Below, in pieces: positions 1 through 8,118 of a stretch of 41,879 bases of DNA (its first letter is position 1; every line of letters begins with the position of its first letter). Made by a program: the position numbers and the translations under genes. The notes beneath the pieces are model-generated. The model worked only from the letters and a program-made list of their open reading frames with translations, made no database searches and was not told the origin of the DNA. The stretch is from contig CAZQEN010000019.1 of NCBI GenBank assembly GCA_964591605.1, positions 1-41,879 of the forward strand, in the 5' to 3' direction. The DNA is from CAYLLT01 sp964591605 (GTDB lineage Bacteria; Planctomycetota; Phycisphaerae; UBA1845; PWPN01).

Positions 1-307
1 TGTGGAGGCGGCGCGGGCCCTGGGCCAGCGGATGCTCCGCGAGGGCGGCGAAACGGCGCTTCAGCGCGTGACGTGGCTGTTCCGGGAAGTGACGGGTCGC
101 ACGCCGACTGCGCCCGAGCTGAACGTGCTCAGCGAACTCTACCACGAGCAGCTCGCGTGTTACCGCCAGGATGCATCGCTCGCGCCGAAACTGCTGCAGG
201 TGGGCGATTTCAAGAACGACGCCGCGCTGCCGCCCGACGAACTCGCCGCCGCGGCGCTGACGGCCAGCGCGGTGATGAACCTGGACGGGGCGGTGATGCT
301 GCGGTGA
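1..307 (+). CDS. DUF1553 (PSD1-type) protein, C-terminal fragment
   Basis: Only the last ~101 codons are inside the window; the reading frame is open to the left edge, so the gene starts upstream. The visible part (motifs VTWLFREVTGRTPTAPEL and a terminal AVMNLDGAVMLR) matches the conserved end of DUF1553 in large secreted planctomycete proteins that often also carry PSD1/DUF1549 and a cytochrome-c-like domain. In Planctomycetota these genes are very commonly followed by a DUF1501 gene, exactly as here. The biochemical role of the family is unknown; export and a part in carbohydrate or sulfate-ester metabolism are often suggested. Identification rests on the C-terminal pattern and the neighbour. 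Confidence 0.75.
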   Translation, partial: VEAARALGQRMLREGGETALQRVTWLFREVTGRTPTAPELNVLSELYHEQLACYRQDASLAPKLLQVGDFKNDAALPPDELAAAALTASAVMNLDGAVMLR

Positions 308-324
308 CGTGTTCGTTTCAGCCC

Positions 325-535
325 CGTAGGGTCCGCTGTGCGGACGAACGCCTGTTCGGACGGAGTATCGACATCGCGCCGGCCGTTGCGTCCGCGAAGC
401 GGACCCTACCTGTCTCGTAGGGTCCGCTGTGCGGACGAACACCTGTTCGGACGGAGCATCGGCATCACACCCGACGCTGCGTCCGCGAAGCGGACCCTAT
501 CTGTCTACCCGTTGCGTCTGCGAAGCGGACCCTAC
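325..535. repeat. Two tandem 91-bp REPIN-like units plus a half unit
   Basis: The palindrome GTAGGGTCCGCTGTGCGGAC occurs at 326-345 and 417-436. Its inverted partner (GTCCGCGAAGCGGACCCTAC or a one-base variant) occurs at 390-409, 481-500 and 516-535. Each 91-bp unit (325-415, 416-506) is therefore a pair of inverted small palindromes around a ~44-bp spacer, and a third partial copy follows. Each palindrome has a GTAG foot next to a 6-bp stem (GTCCGC/GCGGAC), the layout of REP sequences mobilised by RAYT transposases. The array fills the spacer between the DUF1553 and DUF1501 genes; the short open frames crossing it are not genes. Confidence 0.85.
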
Positions 536-570
536 TGGTGTTGGACCGAGAGATAAGGTAATCTGGTTTC

Positions 571-1947
571 ATGCGGGCCGAGCCAATCCATCCGTTTTTC
601 ATCACCCGGCGGCAGCTCTTTTCACGGGCGACACTGGGTCTGGGTACGGCCGCGCTGGCGTCGCTGCTGCCGCGGTCGGTTCAGGCGGCGCTGACGTCGC
701 AGCCGGCCGGCGGGCTGCCGGGTCTGCCGCATTTTCCGCCCAAGGCCAAACGCGTCATCTACCTGTTCATGAGCGGCGGGCCGGCCCACCTGGACCTCTT
801 CGATCACAAGCCGCGGCTGCGCGAGCAGAACGGCCAGCCGCTGCCGCCCGAGATCCGCGGCGAGCAGCGCCTCACCGCCATGAGCGCAAACCAGGCCATC
901 CTGCCGCTGGCCGGCTCGCATTTCGAGTTCACGCAGCACGGCCAGTCGGGCGCGACCGTCAGCAGCCTGCTCCCGCACACCTCGGGCATCGTCGATGACC
1001 TGTGCTTCATCAAATCGATGTGGACCGAGGCCATCAACCACGACCCGGCGATGACCTTTTTCCAGACCGGCTCGCAGATTGCCGGCCGGCCGTCGTTCGG
1101 GGCGTGGGTCAGCTACGGCCTGGGATCGATGAACCGCAACCTGCCCGACTTCGTCGTGCTGGTGACGCGCAAGAAGACCGACCAGCCGATCTACTCGCGG
1201 CTGTGGGGCAACGGCTTCCTCGACTCGCGGCACCAGGGCGTGCGTTTCGCCTCGGGCAACGACCCCGTTTTTTACCTCTCCGACCCCGACGGCGTCTGCA
1301 AGAGCGGCCGGCGGGCCATGTTCGAGAAGATCAGCGCCCTCAACAAGCTGGCGTTCACCGCCGAACTCGACCCCGAAATCGAATCGCGCATCGCCCAGTA
1401 CGAGATGGCCTATCGCATGCAGACGAGCGTGCCGGAAGTGACCGACATCTCGAAGGAACCGCAGAGCGTCCTCGATCTGTACGGTCCTGAGGCCGCCAAG
1501 CCCGGCACCTTCGCGGCCAACTGCCTGCTCGCCCGGCGCCTGGCCGAGCGCGACGTGCGTTTCATCCAGCTCTATCACCCCGGCTGGGACCATCACGCCG
1601 GCCTGCCGCAGGCGATTCCCGGCATGGCCAAAGAGGTCGACCAGGGCGGCGCCGCGCTGATCAAGGACCTCAAGCAGCGCGGCATGCTCGAAGACACGCT
1701 GGTGATCTGGGGCGGCGANNNNNNNNNNNNNNNNNNNNNNNNNNNNNNNNNNNNNNNNNNNNNNNNNNNNNNNNNNNNNNNNNNNNNNNNNNNNNNNNNN
1801 NNNNNNNNNNNNNNNNNNGTCCTGCACCTGCTGGGCATCGACCACACGCGGCTGACGTACCACTACCAGGGCCGCCGCTACCGCCTCACCGACGTCCACG
1901 GCCACGTCGTGCCCGACCTGCTCACGACGCCGCCGACCCCGGCGTGA
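571..1947 (+). CDS. DUF1501 domain protein, Tat-exported, interrupted by assembly gap
   Basis: DUF1501 proteins are alkaline-phosphatase-fold-like secreted proteins abundant in Planctomycetota and usually paired with DUF1553 genes, as here; their reaction is not established. The N terminus has a twin-arginine signal (TRRQLFSRA, RR at residues 13-14, then a hydrophobic stretch ending near PRSVQA). Recognisable family motifs are FMSGGPAHLDLFDHKP, PFFITRRQ, the HHAGLPQ region, TLVIWGG just before the gap, and LHLLGIDHTRLTYHYQGRRYRLTDVHG at the C terminus. A 100-N gap removes the segment between TLVIWGG and LHLLGID. The frame happens to be kept across the gap, but family members normally carry about 65 residues there, so some 30 residues are probably missing beyond what the Ns represent. 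Confidence 0.9.
   Translation: MRAEPIHPFFITRRQLFSRATLGLGTAALASLLPRSVQAALTSQPAGGLPGLPHFPPKAKRVIYLFMSGGPAHLDLFDHKPRLREQNGQPLPPEIRGEQRLTAMSANQAILPLAGSHFEFTQHGQSGATVSSLLPHTSGIVDDLCFIKSMWTEAINHDPAMTFFQTGSQIAGRPSFGAWVSYGLGSMNRNLPDFVVLVTRKKTDQPIYSRLWGNGFLDSRHQGVRFASGNDPVFYLSDPDGVCKSGRRAMFEKISALNKLAFTAELDPEIESRIAQYEMAYRMQTSVPEVTDISKEPQSVLDLYGPEAAKPGTFAANCLLARRLAERDVRFIQLYHPGWDHHAGLPQAIPGMAKEVDQGGAALIKDLKQRGMLEDTLVIWGGXXXXXXXXXXXXXXXXXXXXXXXXXXXXXXXXXXVLHLLGIDHTRLTYHYQGRRYRLTDVHGHVVPDLLTTPPTPA
1719..1818. other. Assembly gap (100 N)
   Basis: Exactly 100 unknown bases inside the DUF1501 gene. A round 100 is the usual placeholder for a gap of unknown size, so distances across it should not be trusted. 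Confidence 0.98.
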
Positions 1948-1980
1948 CTCAGATGTGTTGCGACCGCCGGTTTCTCTCCA

Positions 1981-1996
1981 GCCCGCGGGAGCGGGC
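1981..1996 (+). terminator. GC-rich hairpin after the DUF1501 gene
   Basis: GCCCGC-GGGA-GCGGGC forms a perfect 6-bp stem with a 4-base loop 33 bp after the stop codon. There is no T-run after it, so it is only a candidate terminator. The rest of 1948-2127 shows nothing recognisable. Confidence 0.3.
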
Positions 1997-2127
1997 ACGC
2001 TCTTCGATCGGGTGGCATGTCAAAGCCACGTGGTATGAGGACCGCGTGAGCCTTTGGCCCTGGTTCGAGAGTCGCAGGCGCATCCATGCCGCTCCGCCCG
2101 GACTCGGCGCCGCCGGTTGCTGAGCCA

Positions 2128-2156
2128 TGGACGAACCGTTCATGCCTGAATAGAAT
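2128..2156 (+). promoter_or_regulatory. Possible sigma70-type promoter of the permease pair
   Basis: TGGACG (2128-2133) and TAGAAT (2151-2156) are separated by 17 bp and match TTGACA/TATAAT at 4 and 5 of 6 positions. Transcription would begin only a few bases before the ATG at 2168, giving an almost leaderless mRNA, which fits the absence of a ribosome binding site there. Motif match only. Confidence 0.3.
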
Positions 2157-2167
2157 GTCCCCCTCGC

Positions 2168-3334
2168 ATGACGTGGTTTGTTCTTGTATGGCGGAATCTG
2201 TGGCGAAGCCGGATGCGCACGGCGCTGACGGTGGGTTCGCTCGCGGTTTCGCTGTTTCTCTTCACGATGCTCATGGCGACGCTGAGCGCCATGCAGTCGG
2301 TGGCCGAGGCCTCGGCCGCCCAGCTCCGGCTGGTCGTTCACCACAAGACCACGATGATCAAGCTGCTCCCGCTGGGCGAGCGCGCCACGCTGGCCGCGCT
2401 GCCGGGCGTGGCCAGCGTCTGCGGCATGCGCTGGTTCGGCGGCCGGCAGGAGCGCAGCCAGGAACAGTTCCCCTCGATGGCGGTGGAACGCGAGTCGTTT
2501 CCGCATGTCTTCGAGGACTTCCACCTGAGCTCCCAGGAACTCGATGCCTGGCACCGCCAGCGGACCGCGGCCGTGGTGGGCGCGGGGCTCGCCGAAAGGG
2601 CGGGATGGAGGCCGGGAAGCCGCGTGGTGCTCAAGAGCACCATTGCCCCCTATCTGAAGCTCGAGTTCAACGTGGTGGGCATCACGCAGGCGACCGGCTA
2701 TTCGAACGTGTTCGCGTTTCCACTCGATTACCTGCTCGACTCGCTCCGCGCCAATGCGATCATGCCTGAAGAATACAACAGCTCTGTTAATATCTACTGG
2801 GTCAGGGTCACCTCTCCCGAGCAGCTCGGCACCGTGCGGACAGCGATTGATGAGTGTTTCGCCAACAGCCCGCACCCGACGATGTCGGAGCTCGAAGAGT
2901 CGTTCGTCGCCCAGTTCACGAAAATGTTCGGCGATATCCCCACGATCATCCGCAACGTCGGCATGCTCGTACTGGCCTCGATTCTGCTCGTGATCTGCAA
3001 CACGGTCTCTTCCTGCGTCCGCGAACGCCTCAGCGAGCTGGCGGTGATGAAATCGCTGGGCTATTCGACCACGCACCTGATCGGGATGCTGCTGATGGAA
3101 TCGATGCTGATGGGGCTCATGGGAGGCGTGGGCTGCCTCGCGGCGCTCCTGGTGTTCGGGATTTCCGAGGCGTCGGGACTGAGCATCCCCTATTTCCCCA
3201 CCGTCTCCGTCTCGCTCGAGACGACGGCGCTTGGCGCATCCATGGGCCTGCTCGTCACCTGCCTGGCCGTCGTCCCCTCAGCGGTCCACGTCGCCCGCGC
3301 CTCGGTCACCACCGCTTTACGGGAGACGGGTTGA
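2168..3334 (+). CDS. ABC transporter permease, MacB/FtsX type (1)
   Basis: 388-residue inner-membrane permease with the MacB/FtsX/LolC layout: one N-terminal membrane helix (about residues 18-40), a ~220-residue periplasmic MacB-like core domain, then three helices (about 266-286, 308-336 and 355-378) of the FtsX domain. The segment SSCVRERLSELAVMKSLGYS between helices 2 and 3 is the typical cytoplasmic coupling loop of the family. Such permeases move lipids, lipoproteins, peptides or efflux substrates by mechanotransmission and need a separate ATPase, which is not encoded next to them here. Its stop overlaps the start of the second permease gene. The substrate is unknown. No good ribosome binding site precedes the ATG. 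Confidence 0.85.
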   Translation: MTWFVLVWRNLWRSRMRTALTVGSLAVSLFLFTMLMATLSAMQSVAEASAAQLRLVVHHKTTMIKLLPLGERATLAALPGVASVCGMRWFGGRQERSQEQFPSMAVERESFPHVFEDFHLSSQELDAWHRQRTAAVVGAGLAERAGWRPGSRVVLKSTIAPYLKLEFNVVGITQATGYSNVFAFPLDYLLDSLRANAIMPEEYNSSVNIYWVRVTSPEQLGTVRTAIDECFANSPHPTMSELEESFVAQFTKMFGDIPTIIRNVGMLVLASILLVICNTVSSCVRERLSELAVMKSLGYSTTHLIGMLLMESMLMGLMGGVGCLAALLVFGISEASGLSIPYFPTVSVSLETTALGASMGLLVTCLAVVPSAVHVARASVTTALRETG

Positions 3335-4542
3335 TCACGAAGTTCACCTGGCAGACGCTGCTGTTGCTGGCAGGCTACAACCTGAGGAGCCTGCGGTCGC
3401 GCGCGCTGGGGAGCATCACCGTCCTGGGCAGTGTCGCCGTGATGATCGGCGTTTTCTGCTACCTGCTGGCCCTGGCCGACGGTCTGCGCCGGGCCCTGAG
3501 CATTGCGGCGGATCCGAAGAACGTGATCGTCCTGGCCGAAGCGGCCACGGCCGAGAGCAACAGCGCCCTGGCGCCCACTGACGCGCAGCGTCTGACCTCG
3601 CTGCCCCAGATCGCCACGTCGGCAAACGGTCGGCCGCTGGTTTCGCCCGAGGTTGCCGCTCAGACGAACGTCGTGCGAAGCGGAGACGTCACCCGGGCCA
3701 TCGCCGCTCTGGCCGTCCGCGGCGTGGATCTCGCGGTGGCCCGGGAGGTGCACCCGGTCGTGCAATTGACGTCCGGAAGGTGGTTTAAGGAAGGTGCGAA
3801 CGAGATGGTGGTGGGTGAGGCCGCCGCACGACAGTTTGAGAACCTCGGCATCGGCTCCCGGATCGCCTGCGGCGATGACACGTTCGAAATCGTCGGCATG
3901 TTCCGCGCCGGCGCCGGGCCCCATGAAAGCGAGTTATGGGGACACCTCACCAACGTCGCATCCGCGTATCGGCGCGAGATGTATTCGAGCGCGGTGGTCA
4001 GACTCCTCTCGCCCGACGCCTCGCAGGTCGAGGCGGCAATCAAACGCATCGGAAGCTCGGCGATAGCCCTTCGCGGCATTCGCGAGGACATCTACTATGC
4101 CGGCCAGAGCAACAATGCCCGCATGGTGGAGGGCATGGCCCTGCTCATCATGGCGATCATGGGCGTCGGCGCGGTGTTTGCCGCGATGAACACGTTCCAT
4201 TCGTCCCTCACGGGGCGGCTTCACGAAATCGGGATGCTCCGCTCGGTCGGCTTCTCCAACAACGTGGTGCTGGCCAGCCTGCTGATCGAAGCCATCCTGA
4301 TCGCACTCGTCGGCGGATGTCTGGGCTGCATCGCAGCCGCCCTGTCGATCCTGTTCGGCGGGCCGACACGCGACCTGGTGGGAGGGACCACGTTCACTTC
4401 CGTTGCCTTCATCGTCCGCGTGCGGGCCGTGCATGTCGCGTGGTCGCTGCTGGTCTCGCTGATCATCGGCATCCTGGGCGGCCTGTGGCCGACGCGTCAG
4501 GCCATGCGTCATTGCGTGGTTTCGGCCCTGCGCGTCGGATAG
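3331..4542 (+). CDS. ABC transporter permease, MacB/FtsX type (2)
   Basis: 403-residue partner of the preceding permease, with the same architecture: N-terminal helix near residues 27-49, periplasmic core, and a C-terminal FtsX domain with the coupling loop HSSLTGRLHEIGMLRSVGFS. I choose the TTG at 3331: it overlaps the upstream TGA by four bases (TTGA), is preceded by GGGAGA four bases away, and gives an N terminus (ITKFTWQTLLLLAGYNLRS) matching the first permease. The open frame continues upstream, but that part only shadows the other gene. The pair probably forms a heterodimeric transmembrane unit. No LolD/MacB-type ATPase gene is in the window, so it must be encoded elsewhere or shared. 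Confidence 0.85.
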   Translation: MITKFTWQTLLLLAGYNLRSLRSRALGSITVLGSVAVMIGVFCYLLALADGLRRALSIAADPKNVIVLAEAATAESNSALAPTDAQRLTSLPQIATSANGRPLVSPEVAAQTNVVRSGDVTRAIAALAVRGVDLAVAREVHPVVQLTSGRWFKEGANEMVVGEAAARQFENLGIGSRIACGDDTFEIVGMFRAGAGPHESELWGHLTNVASAYRREMYSSAVVRLLSPDASQVEAAIKRIGSSAIALRGIREDIYYAGQSNNARMVEGMALLIMAIMGVGAVFAAMNTFHSSLTGRLHEIGMLRSVGFSNNVVLASLLIEAILIALVGGCLGCIAAALSILFGGPTRDLVGGTTFTSVAFIVRVRAVHVAWSLLVSLIIGILGGLWPTRQAMRHCVVSALRVG

Positions 4543-4555
4543 CCGCCTGCTCCCT

Positions 4556-4591
4556 TTTCGGCTTTCGGCGTTTCGACTTTCGACTTTCCCC
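4556..4591. repeat. Heptamer array, TTTCGGC/TTTCGAC type
   Basis: Five near-identical 7-bp words (TTTCGGC twice, TTTCGAC twice, TTTCCCC) run in register with one extra G at 4570. They start 14 bp after the permease stop and just upstream of a TATACT box (4597-4602). The remaining 130 bp before the next start codon show nothing recognisable. Confidence 0.7.
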
Positions 4592-4732
4592 TCGGCTATA
4601 CTGGTGCGCAGCGCCTGATCACGGCGGGCGCCTGGGCATCCGCCGTGGGTCGCCGGGCGGCCCCGTCGGCCACGGAGCGCCGGTGCCACCAGGGGTGCGA
4701 TGCACGAGTGATCTTCGACGAGTGGTCCCGGC

Positions 4733-5764
4733 ATGATCGACATCCAGAGCATTCTGAGCGTCGCCCGCACCAAGAAAGCCACCGACGTGCACATCGTCGC
4801 CGGCTCGCCCGTGCTCCTGCGGGTCGAGGGCGAGCTCCTGCCGATCACCAAGGAGCCGATTCCGGCCCGCCTGGCCCAGGAGCTCACCTACGCCCTGCTG
4901 ACGCCCGAGCAGATCGCCGAGTTCGAGCAGACGCTCGACCTGGACTTCATGACCGCCGACATGGAAAAGCACCGCTACCGCGTCAACGTCAGCTACAACG
5001 ACCGCGACGTGGGGGCGGTCATCCGGCTGCTGCCCAGCGAGCCGATGCCGCTCGAAGCTCTCAAGATGCCCGAAGTCGTCTCGCAGCTCCCGCTCGCCCC
5101 CCACGGACTGATCCTCATCACCGGCTCGACCAGCCAGGGCAAGACCACGACGATGTCCGCGATGATCGACCTCATCAACCGCACGAAGCGCCAGCACGTC
5201 GTCACGATCGAAGACCCGATCGAATATGTGCACGTCAACAAGAAATCGATCATCCGGCAGCGAGAAGTGGGCAAAGATACGCAGTCGTTCAACCGCGGCC
5301 TGCGGGCCGCCCTGCGCCAGGACCCCGACGTGATCGCCATCGGCGAGATGCGCGACTACGAGACGATCAAGATCGCCCTGACCGCCGCCGAGACCGGCGT
5401 GCTGGTGCTATCGACGCTGCACATCATCTCGATCGACAAGATCATCGAGCGGCTCATCTCGTACGCCCCCGACGGCGGCGACGGGCACATCCGCACGCTC
5501 CTGGCCGAGGCGCTGCGGGGCATCATTCATCAGGAGCTGCTCCCGACCAAAGACGGCGGGAAACGCGTGGCCTGCGAAATCCTCGTTGCCACCGACGCCG
5601 TCCGCAACGTCATGCGTAACCGCAGCACCTTCCACCTGCGTAACGTCATCACCACCGGCCAGCGCTACGGCATGCAGACGATGAAGGCCTCCCTCGACCA
5701 GATCCACGACGAAGGCGTCATCACCGACGCCGTGTACAACTCGGTCGCCGAAGCCTACCGGTAG
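4733..5764 (+). CDS. PilT-like secretion/retraction ATPase (orphan)
   Basis: 343-residue member of the GspE/PilT hexameric ATPase family, closest in layout to PilT: N-terminal PAS-like domain (residues ~1-100) and C-terminal RecA-like domain. Motifs seen are Walker A GSTSQGKTTT (131-140), Asp box VTIEDPIEY (157-165), Walker B DPDVIAIGEMRD (197-208) and a His-box-like STLHIIS (227-233). PilT proteins disassemble type IV pili at the inner membrane. Two motifs deviate from typical PilT: GPTGSGKSTT is replaced by GSTSQGKTTT, and GTLHTNS by STLHIIS. No pilin, PilB, PilC or PilQ gene is adjacent, so the partner machine is unknown. Two hairpins follow the stop. The family is confident, the exact role is not. 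Confidence 0.88.
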   Translation: MIDIQSILSVARTKKATDVHIVAGSPVLLRVEGELLPITKEPIPARLAQELTYALLTPEQIAEFEQTLDLDFMTADMEKHRYRVNVSYNDRDVGAVIRLLPSEPMPLEALKMPEVVSQLPLAPHGLILITGSTSQGKTTTMSAMIDLINRTKRQHVVTIEDPIEYVHVNKKSIIRQREVGKDTQSFNRGLRAALRQDPDVIAIGEMRDYETIKIALTAAETGVLVLSTLHIISIDKIIERLISYAPDGGDGHIRTLLAEALRGIIHQELLPTKDGGKRVACEILVATDAVRNVMRNRSTFHLRNVITTGQRYGMQTMKASLDQIHDEGVITDAVYNSVAEAYR

Positions 5765-5766
5765 GC

Positions 5767-5805
5767 CCCGCCGGCCGGGCGGGACGCGGCCTCGAATGGG
5801 CCGCG
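5767..5805 (+). terminator. Two consecutive hairpins after the PilT-like gene
   Basis: CCCGCC-ggccg-GGCGGG (5767-5783) and CGCGGCC-tcgaatg-GGCCGCG (5785-5805) form perfect 6-bp and 7-bp stems directly after the stop codon. No T-run follows. 5806-6003 shows no gene; a GGTACTCT box lies at 5889-5896. Confidence 0.4.
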
Positions 5806-6003
5806 ATCGCACAAGGCACGCCTGCGACGCGACTTAGATCGATTCCAAACGTGGCTGCTTTTCATAATCGCGAAGCGGGCGAGGGTATGGTACTCTTCAT
5901 GCGCCCGCACGAAGCACGAGGCGCCTGACGGCGGGAATCGTGCCCTTTGCGGCAGGCGGCGGTCGGCTGTGTGAACGTACCCGGTTTTGCGCGGTGGCCG
6001 AAT

Positions 6004-6240
6004 ATGCCTTTCAATCCTGAAAACATGATGCTCGGGGTGGTCGCGGTCATCGTCGTGACCGGTCTGCTGCTGGTGCGGTCGGCGCGGCGGTCGAAGCCGC
6101 CGGCCGGACCGCACAGGCCGCCGGCACCGCCGGACGAGCCCGAACGCATCTGTTCCAACGAGAATTGCCGGCATCCCAACCCCGCCCGGGCCGCTTACTG
6201 CTCACAGTGCGGGCGAAGGCTCTTGGATGCCCGTACGTGA
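6004..6240 (+). CDS. Small membrane-anchored zinc-ribbon protein
   Basis: 78-residue protein starting at the ATG at 6004; an in-frame TTG at 5947 would add 19 residues before the hydrophobic segment and is less likely. Residues about 7-23 (NMMLGVVAVIVVTGLLLV region) form one membrane helix, followed by a basic and proline-rich linker (ARRSKPPAGPHRPPAPPDEP). A C-terminal four-cysteine module, CSNENC followed ten residues later by CSQC, should bind zinc like many short treble-clef/zinc-ribbon tails. Function unknown. It lies 117 bp upstream of the two SPFH genes on the same strand and may be co-expressed with them. Confidence 0.6.
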   Translation: MPFNPENMMLGVVAVIVVTGLLLVRSARRSKPPAGPHRPPAPPDEPERICSNENCRHPNPARAAYCSQCGRRLLDART

Positions 6241-6357
6241 TGGCCGCCGGCCGTCCGGGTGGAGGCGCGGTCGCCATGCGGGAATCGCGGTGACAGCCGG
6301 CGGCGACAGGACCGCGGCAACCGGACCGCAGCGAATTCCTTCTCAGGGGAGTCTGCC

Positions 6358-8118
6358 ATGAGCACACGCGAACGCACGGAGTTCCCTACCGGCGAATCAG
6401 CCTACGCACCGGGGTCCGGGTCCGGAAGGGGCCGTCCTTTCAGCCCGGGCAGCTTCCCGCATCTGCCCGGCCGGGGCCTGTGGATTGCCCTGCTGGTGTT
6501 TTTACTGGCTTATCCCTTCTACTACTGGTACATCAAGCGGGTCGAGGTGGACGCCAATGAGCTGCTCGTGCTGATCAACAAAACCGGCAAGGTGCTGCCC
6601 GGCCAGTTCAACGATCAGGTCGTGCTCTATCCCGCGCTCGTTGCAGCGATTGCCCGCCAGACCGGCCGAAGCGAGCAGTACATCCGCGATCACCACAAGG
6701 GCGTCCGCTATGAGGTCCTCAAGGAGGGCCGCCACTTCTATTCACCGATCTGGTTCAAGCGCATCAAGATCAAGGCGACGCTGATCCCAGAGTCCCAGTT
6801 CGGCGTGGTGATCCGCAAGTACGGCAAGCCGCTGCCCGCGGGCAAGACGGTGGCCACGCTGCCGGATGAGCGGGGGCCGGTGGCGGGGACGCTCCCGCCC
6901 GGCCGTCACGACATCAACACACTGGCCTACGAGGTGCGGCTCTTTGACAAGATCCTGGTGCCCGAAGGCTGGATCGGGGTCCAGACCAAGCTTTCGGGCG
7001 ATCGGCCGAGCGATCCGAATGAATACGTGCAGCCGGCCGGCGCCCGCGGTGTGCAGCCCGACACCCTGGGGCCGGGGACGTACTTCAATCTCAACCCCTA
7101 CGAGATCCGGGTTGATCTGGTGGACGCTCGCAGCCAGCGCTACGACATGCTGCAGAATGAGGCGATCGAGTTCCCCTCCGACGACGGATTCACCATTCGC
7201 ATGGAGGCGACGGTCGAATGGGCGGTCTATCCCGAACGTGTTCCTGCACTGACCGTGGAAGTGGGTGATCTCGACGACGTCGTGACCAAGGTGATCCGGC
7301 CCTACGCCATGAGCCTGGCCCGCATCCAGGGGTCCAAGATGACCGCCCGCGACTTCATCGGGGCGCGGGAGGCCTTCCAGAAAAAGCTGGTCGCCGACCT
7401 GCGGTCCAAGTGCCGCGATCAGGGTGTGATCATCAAGGCGGTGAACGTGCGTGAGCTCAAACCGCCTGAAGCCGTGCGCTCGGTCATCCGCGAGCGTGAG
7501 ATGGCGGACCAGACGTTGACCCGCTACGAGAATGAGATCGCCGAAGCACAGGCCAAGGCCAAACTTGTGGAGCAGGAACAGCTCGCCAACCAGCAGAAGG
7601 AGCTGGGCGACGCCAATAAGCAGGTGGTGACCAGCGTGGTGCAGGCCGAGCAGACGATGGCGGTGGCCGTCACGGAGGCCACGCAGCGGCTCGAAGTCGC
7701 GCGGTTGACGCTGGAGGCCGCCCGCAAGCAGGCCGAAGCCATCCTGTCCCGCGGACAGGCCGACGCGAAGGTGGTGCTGTTTAATTACCAGGCGGAGGCG
7801 GAGCCGCTTCAGGCGGCGGTCAACGCCTTCGGCGACGGGCACGCGTACGCCCGCTATACGTTCCTTCAGAAGGTGGCCCCGGCCGTGCGATCGGTCCTGA
7901 CCAGCACCGAAGGGCCGCTGGCGGACATCCTCCGCGAGTTCTCGGCGCTGCCTGGGGCTTCGGCCCCGCCCGGGCCCGGAAAGCCGGTGGCCTCACCGGC
8001 AGAGCCGGCTTCGGCCAGGCCGGTCAGCTCCGATCGCCAGAGTTCAAGAAACGGCGGACCTGCGGGCTCACCGAGTCCCGTATTGAGCGCATCCGATCAG
8101 AAAGGAGCGGATCAATGA
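6358..8118 (+). CDS. SPFH (band 7/prohibitin-like) membrane protein 1
   Basis: 586-residue protein. I start at the ATG at 6358 because AGGGGAG lies six bases before it; an in-frame start at 6259 lacks this and adds an Arg-rich tail. A ~40-residue Gly/Pro-rich cytoplasmic tail precedes one membrane helix (about 42-59, WIALLVFLLAYPFYYWYI). Three modules of the type PGxYxxNP-xxxxV follow (KEGRHFYSPI, LPPGRHDINTLAYEV, LGPGTYFNLNPYEIRV), then an SPFH domain (DGFTIRMEATVEWAVYPERV to KAVNVRELKPPEAV) and a long Ala/Glu/Gln-rich coiled coil. The C terminus is Pro/Ser-rich and disordered. SPFH proteins form large membrane-bound rings that organise microdomains and regulate proteases. The last four bases overlap the start of the second SPFH gene, so the two probably form a hetero-oligomer like HflK/HflC. 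Confidence 0.85.
   Translation: MSTRERTEFPTGESAYAPGSGSGRGRPFSPGSFPHLPGRGLWIALLVFLLAYPFYYWYIKRVEVDANELLVLINKTGKVLPGQFNDQVVLYPALVAAIARQTGRSEQYIRDHHKGVRYEVLKEGRHFYSPIWFKRIKIKATLIPESQFGVVIRKYGKPLPAGKTVATLPDERGPVAGTLPPGRHDINTLAYEVRLFDKILVPEGWIGVQTKLSGDRPSDPNEYVQPAGARGVQPDTLGPGTYFNLNPYEIRVDLVDARSQRYDMLQNEAIEFPSDDGFTIRMEATVEWAVYPERVPALTVEVGDLDDVVTKVIRPYAMSLARIQGSKMTARDFIGAREAFQKKLVADLRSKCRDQGVIIKAVNVRELKPPEAVRSVIREREMADQTLTRYENEIAEAQAKAKLVEQEQLANQQKELGDANKQVVTSVVQAEQTMAVAVTEATQRLEVARLTLEAARKQAEAILSRGQADAKVVLFNYQAEAEPLQAAVNAFGDGHAYARYTFLQKVAPAVRSVLTSTEGPLADILREFSALPGASAPPGPGKPVASPAEPASARPVSSDRQSSRNGGPAGSPSPVLSASDQKGADQ

Noticed and set aside
325..535. CRISPR-like array
   Set aside because: Only two full units of 91 bp, each an inverted palindrome pair; the spacers between palindromes are nearly the same in both units, unlike CRISPR spacers.
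338..556. Small open frame across the repeat upstream of DUF1501
   Set aside because: It is entirely translated from the tandem repeat and repeats itself accordingly.
622..1998. Long open frame on the - strand opposite the DUF1501 gene
   Set aside because: It mirrors a clear gene in GC-rich DNA, its translation is Arg/Ala/His-rich with no recognisable motif, and it crosses the N gap.
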